Assembly: GCA_034211175.1 (NCBI GenBank)
Contig: JAXHUH010000216.1
Location: forward strand, 1-48,663
Length of the DNA: 48,663 nucleotides
Direction: 5' to 3'
Origin: JAXHUH01 sp034211175
GTDB lineage: Bacteria > Actinomycetota > Acidimicrobiia > Acidimicrobiales > CAIXPF01
The notes under the pieces are model-generated. The model was not told the DNA's origin. It did no database searches and saw only the letters and a program-made list of their open reading frames with translations. How positions within the stretch are numbered: the first letter of the stretch is position 1; every line of letters starts with the position of its first letter. Shown one piece after another: positions 24,089 through 31,510 of this stretch. The position numbers were made by a program, and so were the translations under genes.

Positions 24089-24094
24089 TAGCGT
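24089..24094 (+). promoter_or_regulatory. -10 of the coiled-coil gene (leaderless)
   Basis: TAGCGT ends 6 bases before the ATG at 24101. Confidence 0.55.
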
Positions 24095-24100
24095 CGAACC

Positions 24101-25723
24101 ATGTTGTGGCTGCTCGTCGCCGCACTTCTGCTCGTGGGCGCCTGGCTCTGGTGGTCCTGGGCCGCCCCGTCGCCCGCGTTCGTGGACGAGGGCTTCGACG
24201 ACGAGTTCGACGGCGACGACGTCTACGAGGATCCCGTCGAGCCGCCACCCGCGGAGCCCGCCGAGGACACGGTGCCGGCCGGCGAGTACGAGCAGCTGCG
24301 CGCGGAGATCGACAAGCTCCGCGGCCAGCTCCAGGGCGGCGACTTCTTCCTCGAGGGTGTGGCGGACGGGCTCTACCAGCACGCCCGCGGGCAGGCCCGG
24401 CGCCTGGCCGCGCTCGAGATCTCCCGCTCGCTGCTGATCGACCGCGCCCGGGAGCAGACCGAGGAGCTGGAGCGCCAGCGCAGCGAGCTCTCCGACGCCG
24501 AGGCGGAGCTCGATGCCGCCACCCGCCGCGCCGCGGACCAGGAGCGGCTGATCACCGAGATCCGCGACGAGCTGTACCGCGTCCGGGCCCACGGTGCGGC
24601 CGAGGTCGAGCGCCTCCGCGGCGATCTGCGGGCCGCGAAGGTCGACGGCGACGAACGGGTGGCCGCGGCGCGGGCGGACGCCGACGAGGCGATCGCCGGC
24701 GCCAGGGCGGAGGGCGAGGAGGCGCTGGCCGCCGCCCGGGCCCGCGCCGCGGCCGACGTGGCCGCGGTCGAGGCGGCCGCCGCAGCCGAGATCGAGGCAC
24801 TCGAGGAGCAGCTGAGCGCCGCCACCGAGCGCCACGCCCGGGAGCTGGCCACGGCCCGGGAGGAGCTCGAGGAGCGAGCCCGGGTGGCCGACCGCCGGCG
24901 GGTCGCCGAGATCGAGGCGCTCGAGCGTCAGCTCGACGCCGCGGAGACCCAGCACGCCGAGGCGCTGCGCCGGGCGCGCGAGGAGACCGACCGGCGGCTC
25001 CGGGAGCTGGAGGACGACCGCGACGAGGCGGTCGAGGCCATCCGCGCCACGCTGGGGCGTCGGCTGCACGAGGTCGAGGAGCGCAGCTCGGCCGAGGTCC
25101 GCCGGGCCCGTTCGGAGCTGGCCGCGGCGAGGAACGCCCGCGAGGAGGAGGCCGAGCGCTACCACACCCTGCTCGAGCAGTTCGAGGGCATGCGGTCCTC
25201 CGCGGCGGAGTCCTCGGGCCGGGCGTGGGAGTGGAAGCGCCAGGCCGAGCTGCTGTCGTCGCGCCTGTCCGAGCTCGACGAGCGGACCCGGGGCCGCGAG
25301 GACGAGGTCGCGTCGCTGACCACCGAGCTGGAGTCGATGGCGTCGCTGCTGCGCCAGCGCTCCGACGAGAGCCGCCACCTCGAGTCTGAGCTCACCCGGG
25401 TGCGCCGTCTCGTGAGTGAGCGCGACGCCCGCCTCGAGACGTTGGCGTACGAGGCGACGAGGGGCGAGGCGGCGGTGTCACGGGCGTCCGAGCTCGACAC
25501 CGCGCTCGGCCGCCTGGAGCGCGAGCACGCCGAGCTCACTCAGGAGATCGCCCAGCGCGACCAGCTGATCGGGCGGCTGGAGGCCGATCTGTCGTCGCGC
25601 ATCGACGAGTCCCGCGACGACGCCCGCCAGCTCGAGGAGCTCCAGCGTGACCTGGCGCGCCTCGCCCGCCGGGAGCGCGACCTGTTCGACGACCCGCCCC
25701 CGAACGGTCCGCCCGACTCCTGA
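24101..25723 (+). CDS. membrane-anchored long coiled-coil protein
   Basis: A 540-residue protein: an N-terminal membrane helix (residues 1-21), an acidic stretch (EGFDDEFDGDDVYEDP), then about 440 residues of nearly continuous heptad-type sequence rich in Ala, Glu, Arg and Leu, ending in a short Pro-rich tail. The segment at about 195-275 is especially Ala/Glu/Arg-rich. The layout resembles cytoskeletal or cell-pole scaffold proteins (DivIVA/Wag31- or filament-forming types) but no family-defining motif is visible, so a scaffold role is inference. The sequence has no catalytic domain. A TAGCGT hexamer 6 bases before the ATG fixes the start. Confidence 0.8.
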   Translation: MLWLLVAALLLVGAWLWWSWAAPSPAFVDEGFDDEFDGDDVYEDPVEPPPAEPAEDTVPAGEYEQLRAEIDKLRGQLQGGDFFLEGVADGLYQHARGQARRLAALEISRSLLIDRAREQTEELERQRSELSDAEAELDAATRRAADQERLITEIRDELYRVRAHGAAEVERLRGDLRAAKVDGDERVAAARADADEAIAGARAEGEEALAAARARAAADVAAVEAAAAAEIEALEEQLSAATERHARELATAREELEERARVADRRRVAEIEALERQLDAAETQHAEALRRAREETDRRLRELEDDRDEAVEAIRATLGRRLHEVEERSSAEVRRARSELAAARNAREEEAERYHTLLEQFEGMRSSAAESSGRAWEWKRQAELLSSRLSELDERTRGREDEVASLTTELESMASLLRQRSDESRHLESELTRVRRLVSERDARLETLAYEATRGEAAVSRASELDTALGRLEREHAELTQEIAQRDQLIGRLEADLSSRIDESRDDARQLEELQRDLARLARRERDLFDDPPPNGPPDS

Positions 25724-25828
25724 CCCGGCACCCGGCGCGCCGGACGGGCCGGGCACCCGGTCCAGCGCACATCGTGTTGACCAGGGCACTCGCCGTCGCC
25801 GCGTCCCGGAGGGGTGTGGGAGAACCAC

Positions 25829-25834
25829 TAGAGT
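25829..25834 (+). promoter_or_regulatory. -10 of the toroid-protein gene
   Basis: TAGAGT ends 10 bases before the ATG at 25845. The leader would be about 3 bases. Confidence 0.45.
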
Positions 25835-25844
25835 CCGCGCCCGT

Positions 25845-27029
25845 ATGACCACGACCTGGCGGGGCCCGACCGGGCGCGCGATGCGCCATTCGCTGGCGGC
25901 CTGGGCCCTCGGCGCGGTCGTCCTGCGGGTGATCGTCGTCCCGCCCGAGCGGTGCGGACCGGTCGAGCGGGCCGACGTGTGGGCCGCCGCCGAGTCGGCG
26001 ACCCGCTGGCTGGTGCGCAACCAGCAGCCCGACGGCACGTTCCTCTACCGCTACGACGCGGACTCGGGCGAGGACCTCGACGGTTACAACCTCGTGCGCC
26101 ACGCCGGGGTCACGATGTCGCTGTACCAGGCGGCCGCGGCCGGCATCGACGGCGCGCTCGAGAGCGCCGACCGCGGCCTGGAGCACGCGCTGGACCTCGT
26201 CGAGACCGTGGGCGACCGGGCCGCGCTCGCCGACGACGAGACCTCCTGGAAGGCCGGCTCGACGGCGCTGCTCGTCGTCGCCCTGGTCGAGCGGCGGGAG
26301 CTGACGGGCGAGACCGACCACGACGAGGTCCTCGAGCGCCTCGGACGGTTCCTCGTCGGCCAGGTCGAGCCGTCCGGGGCGGTGTCGGCCCGCTTCGACC
26401 CCGTGGCGGGCGAGCCCGTGGTCGGCTCCCGCTCGATCTTCTACACCGGCGAGGTCGGATGGGCCCTCGCCCGCCTCGCGTCCGAGCTCGGGCCCGAGTG
26501 GCGCGATCCGTCCGACGCCGTGGGTGCGTACCTGGCCAACGATCGCGACGACGCGGAGGGGCGGTTCCCGCCGGTGTCCGACCACTGGGCCGCCTACCGC
26601 CTCGAGGCCGACGCCGCGCTGAGCGGCCTCGACGATGCCGAACGCGCCCAGGTCGACCGGCTCGGGCGGATCTTCGGTGTCCAGGTGCGCTATGAGTCGC
26701 AGCGCACCGGCAGCCTCCTCAGCTGGGCGACCAGGGGCCGACCGACCCTCGCCGCCGGCCTCGGGACGCTGGGGGAGGGCCTCGGCCGGCTCGTGCTCGC
26801 CGCGGAGCGCGAGCCCGCACTGGCCGACGTCGCGGAGCCGGCCGCCGAGCGGATGACGTGCGTGACCTCGCTCCTCGTCGACCGCCAGGCGGGCGCCGAC
26901 GACGTCGGCGAGGACGCGTCGCCCGACGCCGTGGTCGGCGCGTGGTTCCAGTTCGGCGTGACCCAGATGGACGACCAGCAGCACGCACTGTCGGCCCTGC
27001 TCGTCCACCTGGAGGCCACCGCGGCATGA
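25845..27029 (+). CDS. predicted alpha/alpha-toroid protein, function unknown
   Basis: A 394-residue protein. After an N-terminal hydrophobic stretch (about 15-33, possible anchor or signal) come repeated helix pairs typical of (alpha/alpha) toroids: WLVRNQQPDGTFLYRYDADSGEDL, YNLVRHAGVTMSLYQAA, TSWKAGSTALLVVALVERRELTG, FYTGEVGWALARLA and DHWAAYRLEADAALSG. The QxPDGTF-Y and YNxVRHAG elements occur in prenyltransferase/cyclase-like, epimerase and glycosidase toroids, so an enzymatic role on a polysaccharide or lipid is possible but not shown. The stop overlaps the start of a membrane protein (ATGA), so the two are probably partners at the membrane. Confidence 0.7.
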   Translation: MTTTWRGPTGRAMRHSLAAWALGAVVLRVIVVPPERCGPVERADVWAAAESATRWLVRNQQPDGTFLYRYDADSGEDLDGYNLVRHAGVTMSLYQAAAAGIDGALESADRGLEHALDLVETVGDRAALADDETSWKAGSTALLVVALVERRELTGETDHDEVLERLGRFLVGQVEPSGAVSARFDPVAGEPVVGSRSIFYTGEVGWALARLASELGPEWRDPSDAVGAYLANDRDDAEGRFPPVSDHWAAYRLEADAALSGLDDAERAQVDRLGRIFGVQVRYESQRTGSLLSWATRGRPTLAAGLGTLGEGLGRLVLAAEREPALADVAEPAAERMTCVTSLLVDRQAGADDVGEDASPDAVVGAWFQFGVTQMDDQQHALSALLVHLEATAA

Positions 27030-27586
27030 GCGGTTCGGTGTGGGTCGTCGCCGCCGTCCTCGTCGCGCTCGTCTCGCCGCCCCGCCGGGCGGAGGAGATG
27101 CCCGCCTCGGGCCGGGCCCGGCGGGATCGGCTGCGTGCCGCCTCGGTGGGCGCCGCGCTCGCCGCGGTCGTCTACCTGGCGCTGGCGCTCGCCGCCATGC
27201 CGGTGCTCGACGCGCTGCGCATCTCCGGGCCCAACGCCCGCATCGCGGCCGGTCTGGTGGCCGTGCTCGTCGGTGCGCTGACGCTGCCGGCATCGGAGCC
27301 CGACGAGCTCGGCGGCGCCAGCGGCCTGCGGGTCGTGCTCGTGCCGGTGCTGTTCCCGATGCTGGTGCGCGCCGAGGTGGCGGTGCTCGTGCTCTCGGCG
27401 TCGGCCGACCACGGCATCGGTCCCACGGTCCTGGCCGTCGCCGTCGGCCTGGGAGCGTTCGTGGCGTGGCTGGCGGCCAACCACCGCATCGCCCGGGCGG
27501 TCTCGACGGGGACGTCGCGGGTCCTGGCGCTCGTGGCCGTGGCCGGTGGTGTCGACCTGCTCATCGACGGCGTGCTCGCCATCTGA
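27026..27586 (+). CDS. multi-pass membrane protein, MarC-like topology
   Basis: A 186-residue, strongly hydrophobic protein with about six predicted membrane helices. The order SGPNARIAAGLVAVLVGALTLP, then VLVPVLFPMLVRAEVAVLVLSA, and the terminal VLALVAVAGGVDLLIDGVLAI loosely resembles MarC (NAAT) proteins, which end in a similar helix with a Gly-Ile motif. The match is weak and no transport substrate can be named. The ATG overlaps the stop of the toroid-protein gene. A strong hairpin 42 bases past the stop closes the pair. Confidence 0.6.
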   Translation: MSGSVWVVAAVLVALVSPPRRAEEMPASGRARRDRLRAASVGAALAAVVYLALALAAMPVLDALRISGPNARIAAGLVAVLVGALTLPASEPDELGGASGLRVVLVPVLFPMLVRAEVAVLVLSASADHGIGPTVLAVAVGLGAFVAWLAANHRIARAVSTGTSRVLALVAVAGGVDLLIDGVLAI

Positions 27587-27627
27587 GACCGCGGCGCGCC
27601 AGCCATCGGCGACCGGAACCGGGCGCG

Positions 27628-27671
27628 CACCAGCGCCCCGGGGTAGGGGGGAGGGACCCGGGGCGCTGGTG
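27628..27671 (+). terminator. strong hairpin terminator without T-run
   Basis: CACCAGCGCCCCGGGGT (27628-27644) pairs with ACCCGGGGCGCTGGTG (27656-27671), 16 pairs with one bulged G and an 11-base purine-rich loop. It separates the toroid/membrane operon from the SRAP gene. The rest of the gap (27587-27808) shows only the SRAP -10. Confidence 0.6.
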
Positions 27672-27794
27672 CCACTCGACCTGTTCGGCCGGACGCGCTC
27701 AGTGAAACACGGGCTGGCGGAGCGGCCAACGAGCAAGAACACCCATCGGGCCGGGCCCCCTGCGCCATGCGCGGGCGGTGGCGGGCGGGCGAGG

Positions 27795-27800
27795 TAGCGT
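27795..27800 (+). promoter_or_regulatory. -10 of the SRAP gene (leaderless)
   Basis: TAGCGT ends 8 bases before the ATG at 27809. Confidence 0.55.
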
Positions 27801-27808
27801 CGGGCCCG

Positions 27809-28564
27809 ATGTGCGGCCGCTTCGTCTCATCGTCGCCCCCCGAGGACCTCGCCGCGTACTTCGGTGCCGAGCAGACGACCAACGACCACACCGAGCCGAA
27901 CTTCAACGTCGCCCCCACGACCGACGTGCTCGTCGTGGTCGGGGCCGAGGACCGACGGCTCGAGTCCTTCCACTGGGGCCTGGTCCCGATCTGGGCGAAG
28001 GACCCGTCGGTCGGCAACCGCATGATCAACGCCCGGGCCGAGACCGTGCGGTCGAAGAACGCGTTCAAGCGGTCCTACGCCAAGCGCCGCTGCCTGATCC
28101 CGGCCGACGGCTTCTACGAGTGGACCAAGGTGGCGGGCCACCGCAAGAAGCAGCCGTGGTTCATCCACCACCGCGACGACGAGCCGTTCGCGTTCGCCGG
28201 CCTGTGGGACCTCTGGCGGGGCCCGGACCGCGACGGCTCGCAGGAGCTGCGGTCGTGCACGATCCTGACCGGCAGCCCGAACGAGGCGATGGCCCGGATC
28301 CACGACCGGATGCCGGTGATGTTGCCGCCGTCGGCGTGGGAGCGCTGGCTCGACCCGGACTTCGGCGACCTCGACGCACTCGACGCGCTCATGGTGCCGG
28401 CGCCGGCCGACCTGCTCGTCATCGAGCCCGTGTCGATCGACGTGGGCAACGTCCGCAACAAGGGCTCGTACCTGATCGAGCCCATCGAGGGGATCGACCC
28501 CGACGGCACCGGTGAGCCGCTGACCGTCGACGAGGCGCTCGAGGAACGGGACCGCTCGACCTGA
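27809..28564 (+). CDS. SRAP-domain abasic-site DNA-binding peptidase (YedK/HMCES family)
   Basis: Forms a covalent thiazolidine crosslink to abasic sites in single-stranded DNA through Cys2 after removal of Met1, shielding them at forks. The protein starts MCGRF as required. Other motifs are PNFNVAPTTDVLVV, HWGLVPIWAKD, NARAETVRSKNAFKRSYAKRRCLIPADGFYEW (with the conserved Asn and Glu) and the C-terminal HDRMPVML with the catalytic His. It is 251 residues long. The ATG is fixed by the required Cys2 and by a TAGCGT hexamer 8 bases upstream. Its stop overlaps the next ATG by one base. Confidence 0.95.
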   Translation: MCGRFVSSSPPEDLAAYFGAEQTTNDHTEPNFNVAPTTDVLVVVGAEDRRLESFHWGLVPIWAKDPSVGNRMINARAETVRSKNAFKRSYAKRRCLIPADGFYEWTKVAGHRKKQPWFIHHRDDEPFAFAGLWDLWRGPDRDGSQELRSCTILTGSPNEAMARIHDRMPVMLPPSAWERWLDPDFGDLDALDALMVPAPADLLVIEPVSIDVGNVRNKGSYLIEPIEGIDPDGTGEPLTVDEALEERDRST

Positions 28565-30204
28565 TGGGCGTCCTCGGTGGGCGGGACGTGCGGCGGAGCA
28601 TCGACAACGCGTTGCTCAGGTGGCAGGGACGGCTCGACGGGGACGCCGCCGATCGCTGGCTCCCGTGGGCGATCGCCGCGGCGCAGGCGATCTGCCTGTC
28701 GGCCCTGGCGCTCGCCCGGGTGCGCTCGCTGGAGGCGGGCGCGGACCTGGCCACCTACGCACAGGCGGCGTGGCTGATCGGCCGGGGCGAGGTCCCCCAC
28801 CTGACGATCCCGGGCGCCGACCTGCTCGAGATCCAGAGCTCGCTGCTGTTCTACCCGCTGGCCGTGCTGATCCGGCCGTTGCCGACGACCGCCGCGCTGA
28901 TCGTGGCCCAGTCGGTGGCGATCGCGCTCGGCGTGGTGCCGCTGTGGCGCATCGCCCGCGAGAGCGTCCGGCTGCGGGTCGGCGGGGCCACCGTCGTGGT
29001 CCTGGCGTACTGCTTCCACCCGGCGGTCCACAACATCAACCTCGCCGACTTCCACCCGGGGGCGCTGGCCCTGCCGGCGCTGATCGCCGCAACCCGCAAC
29101 GGGCTCGCCGGGCACCGGGCCCGCTTCGCGATCTGGATCGCGGTGGCGGTGGCGTGGCGGGCCGACCTCGCGTTCGTGGCGTTCGGCCTCGGCGGGTACG
29201 TCGCCTGGAAGGGCCAGCGTCGGGTCGGCCTGGCGGTGGCCGGCAGTGCGCTCACGTGGCTCGGTCTGGTCGCCGCGCTCGGAGGCCTCGGTGCCGCCAC
29301 CGGCCTCTCCGGCGGCTCCGGCGCGGCGGCGGCCCAGCCGGAGACGGCGCTCGACGTCCTGGCCCGGTTGTTCACCGACCCGGCCGGGGTGCTCAACGCG
29401 CTCATCGGCAGTCCCAACTTCGAGTGGCTCGTCTACCTCCTCGCGCCCGTCGCCTTCCTGCCGCTGGTGACGTCGCGGTACCTGCTGCCGACCCTGCCGG
29501 CGTACCTGATCTACGCGGTGGTCGACGTGCCGGAGTCGGTGCGCCGCACCCAGCTCGCGGTCGCCATCCTGCCGCTCGTGGTCGTCTCGACGACCCACGC
29601 GCTCGGCCGGATGGGCCGCATCTCGGTCGATCGGGTGACCGTGAGCTCGCGCCTCATCGGTGCGCTGGCGCTCACCACGCTCGTGTTCTTCACACAGGAC
29701 TCGGCGTCGAGCCCCTACCGCCACCCGTGGGAGCTCGGCGGTCGCGACGCGGTCGACCAGGCGAGGCTCGAGGCGGTGCGCGACATCCCCCGCACCCTGG
29801 ACGTCCGGGCCTCCGCCTCGATGCTGCCCGAGATCTCCGAGCGCCACGGCCTGCTGCTCCTCGAGACCGGCGAGGAGCCGGACGTCGCGCTCGCGCTCGC
29901 CGGTTCACCCGATGCGATCGTCGTCGACGGCGAGGAGATCGAGCACTGGACCCTGCCCCAGCGGGACGAGTTCGCCGGTGGCCTGCGGTTCGCCGGCTAC
30001 GAGGTCGACTTCGACCGCGAGGGCGTGACCCGCTACGTGCGCCCCGACGAGGACGGCCGATCGCCGGTCCCCGGTGGCGAGCTCGACGCCGGTACCGATG
30101 GCGTCGGCCCGGGTGGTGGCGCGCCCGACGACGCGACACCCGACGACGCGAGCTCCGACGCCACGCTCACCGACACGAGCTCCGACGACGCGTCGACCGG
30201 GTGA
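28564..30204 (+). CDS. DUF2079-family polytopic membrane protein
   Basis: A 546-residue protein with about ten membrane helices between residues 33 and 380 and a soluble C-terminal part. The segments GADLATYAQAAWLIGRGEVPHLT, FHPAVHNINLADFHPGALALPALIAA, RADLAFVAFGLGGYVAWK and SRYLLPTLPAYLIYAVV are typical of DUF2079, a family distantly related to GT-C glycosyltransferases and common in actinobacteria; the Asp pairs in the first and second loops would be the counterpart of GT-C active-site acids. Substrate unknown. The last 40 residues are low-complexity Asp/Ser/Thr. The ATG overlaps the SRAP stop. Confidence 0.85.
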   Translation: MGVLGGRDVRRSIDNALLRWQGRLDGDAADRWLPWAIAAAQAICLSALALARVRSLEAGADLATYAQAAWLIGRGEVPHLTIPGADLLEIQSSLLFYPLAVLIRPLPTTAALIVAQSVAIALGVVPLWRIARESVRLRVGGATVVVLAYCFHPAVHNINLADFHPGALALPALIAATRNGLAGHRARFAIWIAVAVAWRADLAFVAFGLGGYVAWKGQRRVGLAVAGSALTWLGLVAALGGLGAATGLSGGSGAAAAQPETALDVLARLFTDPAGVLNALIGSPNFEWLVYLLAPVAFLPLVTSRYLLPTLPAYLIYAVVDVPESVRRTQLAVAILPLVVVSTTHALGRMGRISVDRVTVSSRLIGALALTTLVFFTQDSASSPYRHPWELGGRDAVDQARLEAVRDIPRTLDVRASASMLPEISERHGLLLLETGEEPDVALALAGSPDAIVVDGEEIEHWTLPQRDEFAGGLRFAGYEVDFDREGVTRYVRPDEDGRSPVPGGELDAGTDGVGPGGGAPDDATPDDASSDATLTDTSSDDASTG

Positions 30205-30248
30205 GCGCCGGGCCCGGCGCGACGGTCGTCGACGGCGCTCGGGGGAGC

Positions 30249-30671
30249 TCAGGCGCCCGGTACGTCGTGACCCGCGGCGCGCAGGGCCACGCGCAGGCGC
30301 TCCGCGGCATCGTCGAGGTCGGCGGCGGCCGGTGACGCCGCGGCGTTGGAGAAGTCGAGGTCGGCCATGGTCGTCGTCGGGATGACGTGGACGTGGCAGT
30401 GGGGGACCTCGAACCCGGCGATGATCAGCCCGATGCGCGTCGGCGAGAACGCCTCCATCTGGGCGTTGCCGATCAGCCTCGACACCTCGGTGAGATGGGC
30501 GACGTCGGACGCGTCCAGGTCGAGCCAGTGGTCGACCTCGGCGATGGGGACGACGAGGGTGTGGCCGGTCGAGATCGGGTTGATGGACAGGAAGGCGACG
30601 CAGCGGTCGTCCCTCCAGACGAAGCGGCCCGGCAGCTCGCCGTCGATGATCCGCGTGAAGATCGTCGCCAT
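30249..30671 (-). CDS. HIT-family nucleotide hydrolase
   Basis: A 140-residue histidine-triad protein of the HinT/Fhit superfamily, acting on nucleoside phosphoramidates or dinucleotide polyphosphates. The N-terminus MATIFTRIIDGELPGRFVWRD is the standard one, followed by PISTGHTLVVPIAEVDHW and the catalytic triad HCHVHVIP. The stop faces the DUF2079 gene across 44 bases. The ATG at 30671 is supported by TAGTCT 7 bases upstream on the minus strand. Confidence 0.95.
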   Translation of the reverse strand: MATIFTRIIDGELPGRFVWRDDRCVAFLSINPISTGHTLVVPIAEVDHWLDLDASDVAHLTEVSRLIGNAQMEAFSPTRIGLIIAGFEVPHCHVHVIPTTTMADLDFSNAAASPAAADLDDAAERLRVALRAAGHDVPGA

Positions 30672-30678
30672 GGCGGCG

Positions 30679-30684
30679 AGACTA
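30679..30684 (-). promoter_or_regulatory. -10 of the HIT gene (leaderless)
   Basis: TAGTCT on the minus strand ends 7 bases before the ATG at 30671. Confidence 0.5.
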
Positions 30685-30802
30685 GCCCTGATGCCCCGTT
30701 CCCCGGCCAACGTCCCGGCACCGCCCGACCGACGCGACGTGGAACACCGGGGGCAGGGGTGAGTCCGGCGCGCGGTCCCCGATCCCCGCTGGTCGGGAGG
30801 GC

Positions 30803-30808
30803 TACGCT
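30803..30808 (+). promoter_or_regulatory. -10 of the pgsA-manC operon (leaderless)
   Basis: TACGCT ends 6 bases before the GTG at 30815. Confidence 0.55.
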
Positions 30809-30814
30809 CGCAAC

Positions 30815-31510
30815 GTGCGCGCCGAGTCCGAGTGGGCCGGCCGGGCCGAGGGGTCCGGTGGCTCGTCGTCGATGCTGACCATCCCGAACGCCATCACGCT
30901 CGTCCGCCTGATGTGCCTTCCCGTGTTCCTCTGGCTCCTGTTCGAACGGGAGAACGAGGCCGCGGCCGCCTGGTTGCTCGCGGTGCTCGGGATGACCGAC
31001 TGGGTCGACGGGTTCCTCGCCCGACGGCTCGGGCAGGTGTCGACCCTGGGCAAGATCCTCGACCCCGCGGTCGACCGGTTGGTGCTGGTCGTCGGGATCC
31101 TGGCCATCCTCATCGACGGCGCGGCGCCGCTGTGGTTCGGCGTCCTCGCGCTCGTGCGGGAGGTGTTCGTGTCCGGCGCCGGGGTGGTGCTCGCCGCGCT
31201 GGGTGCCCGCCGCATCGACGTGACCTGGTGGGGCAAGACCGGCACGTTCATGCTCTACTTCGCGTTCCCGATGTGGCTCGGCGGCGCCAGCACCTTGTCC
31301 TACGCACCGTTCCTCGACACGGCCGCCTGGGTGTTCGCCATCCCGGGCCTGATGGCGGGCCTCGTGTCGGTCGTGCTGTACGTGCCCGCCGGCCGTGACG
31401 CGCTGCGCGAGGGCCGCGAGCACCGTCGCCACGGGGACGTGCCGGCGTCCGGCGCCCCGGAGCCCGTGGACCCGGGTGAGCCACCCGCCGGGGAGGACCC
31501 CGCTTCGTGA
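30815..31510 (+). CDS. CDP-alcohol phosphatidyltransferase
   Basis: A membrane enzyme that transfers a phosphatidyl group from CDP-diacylglycerol to an alcohol; the best guess is PgsA-like (glycerol-3-phosphate). The family signature D-X2-D-G-X2-A-R-X8-G-X3-D-X3-D is complete (DWVDGFLARRLGQVSTLGKILDPAVD). About six membrane helices, length 231 residues, with a Pro/Glu-rich tail of about 30 residues. The GTG at 30815 fits the TACGCT hexamer 6 bases upstream; the Met at residue 20 (MLTIPNAITLVR) is a possible shorter start and matches the usual family N-terminus. The stop overlaps the GTG of the next gene. pgsA2 lies close to gcvH-garA in M. tuberculosis too. Confidence 0.9.
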   Translation: MRAESEWAGRAEGSGGSSSMLTIPNAITLVRLMCLPVFLWLLFERENEAAAAWLLAVLGMTDWVDGFLARRLGQVSTLGKILDPAVDRLVLVVGILAILIDGAAPLWFGVLALVREVFVSGAGVVLAALGARRIDVTWWGKTGTFMLYFAFPMWLGGASTLSYAPFLDTAAWVFAIPGLMAGLVSVVLYVPAGRDALREGREHRRHGDVPASGAPEPVDPGEPPAGEDPAS

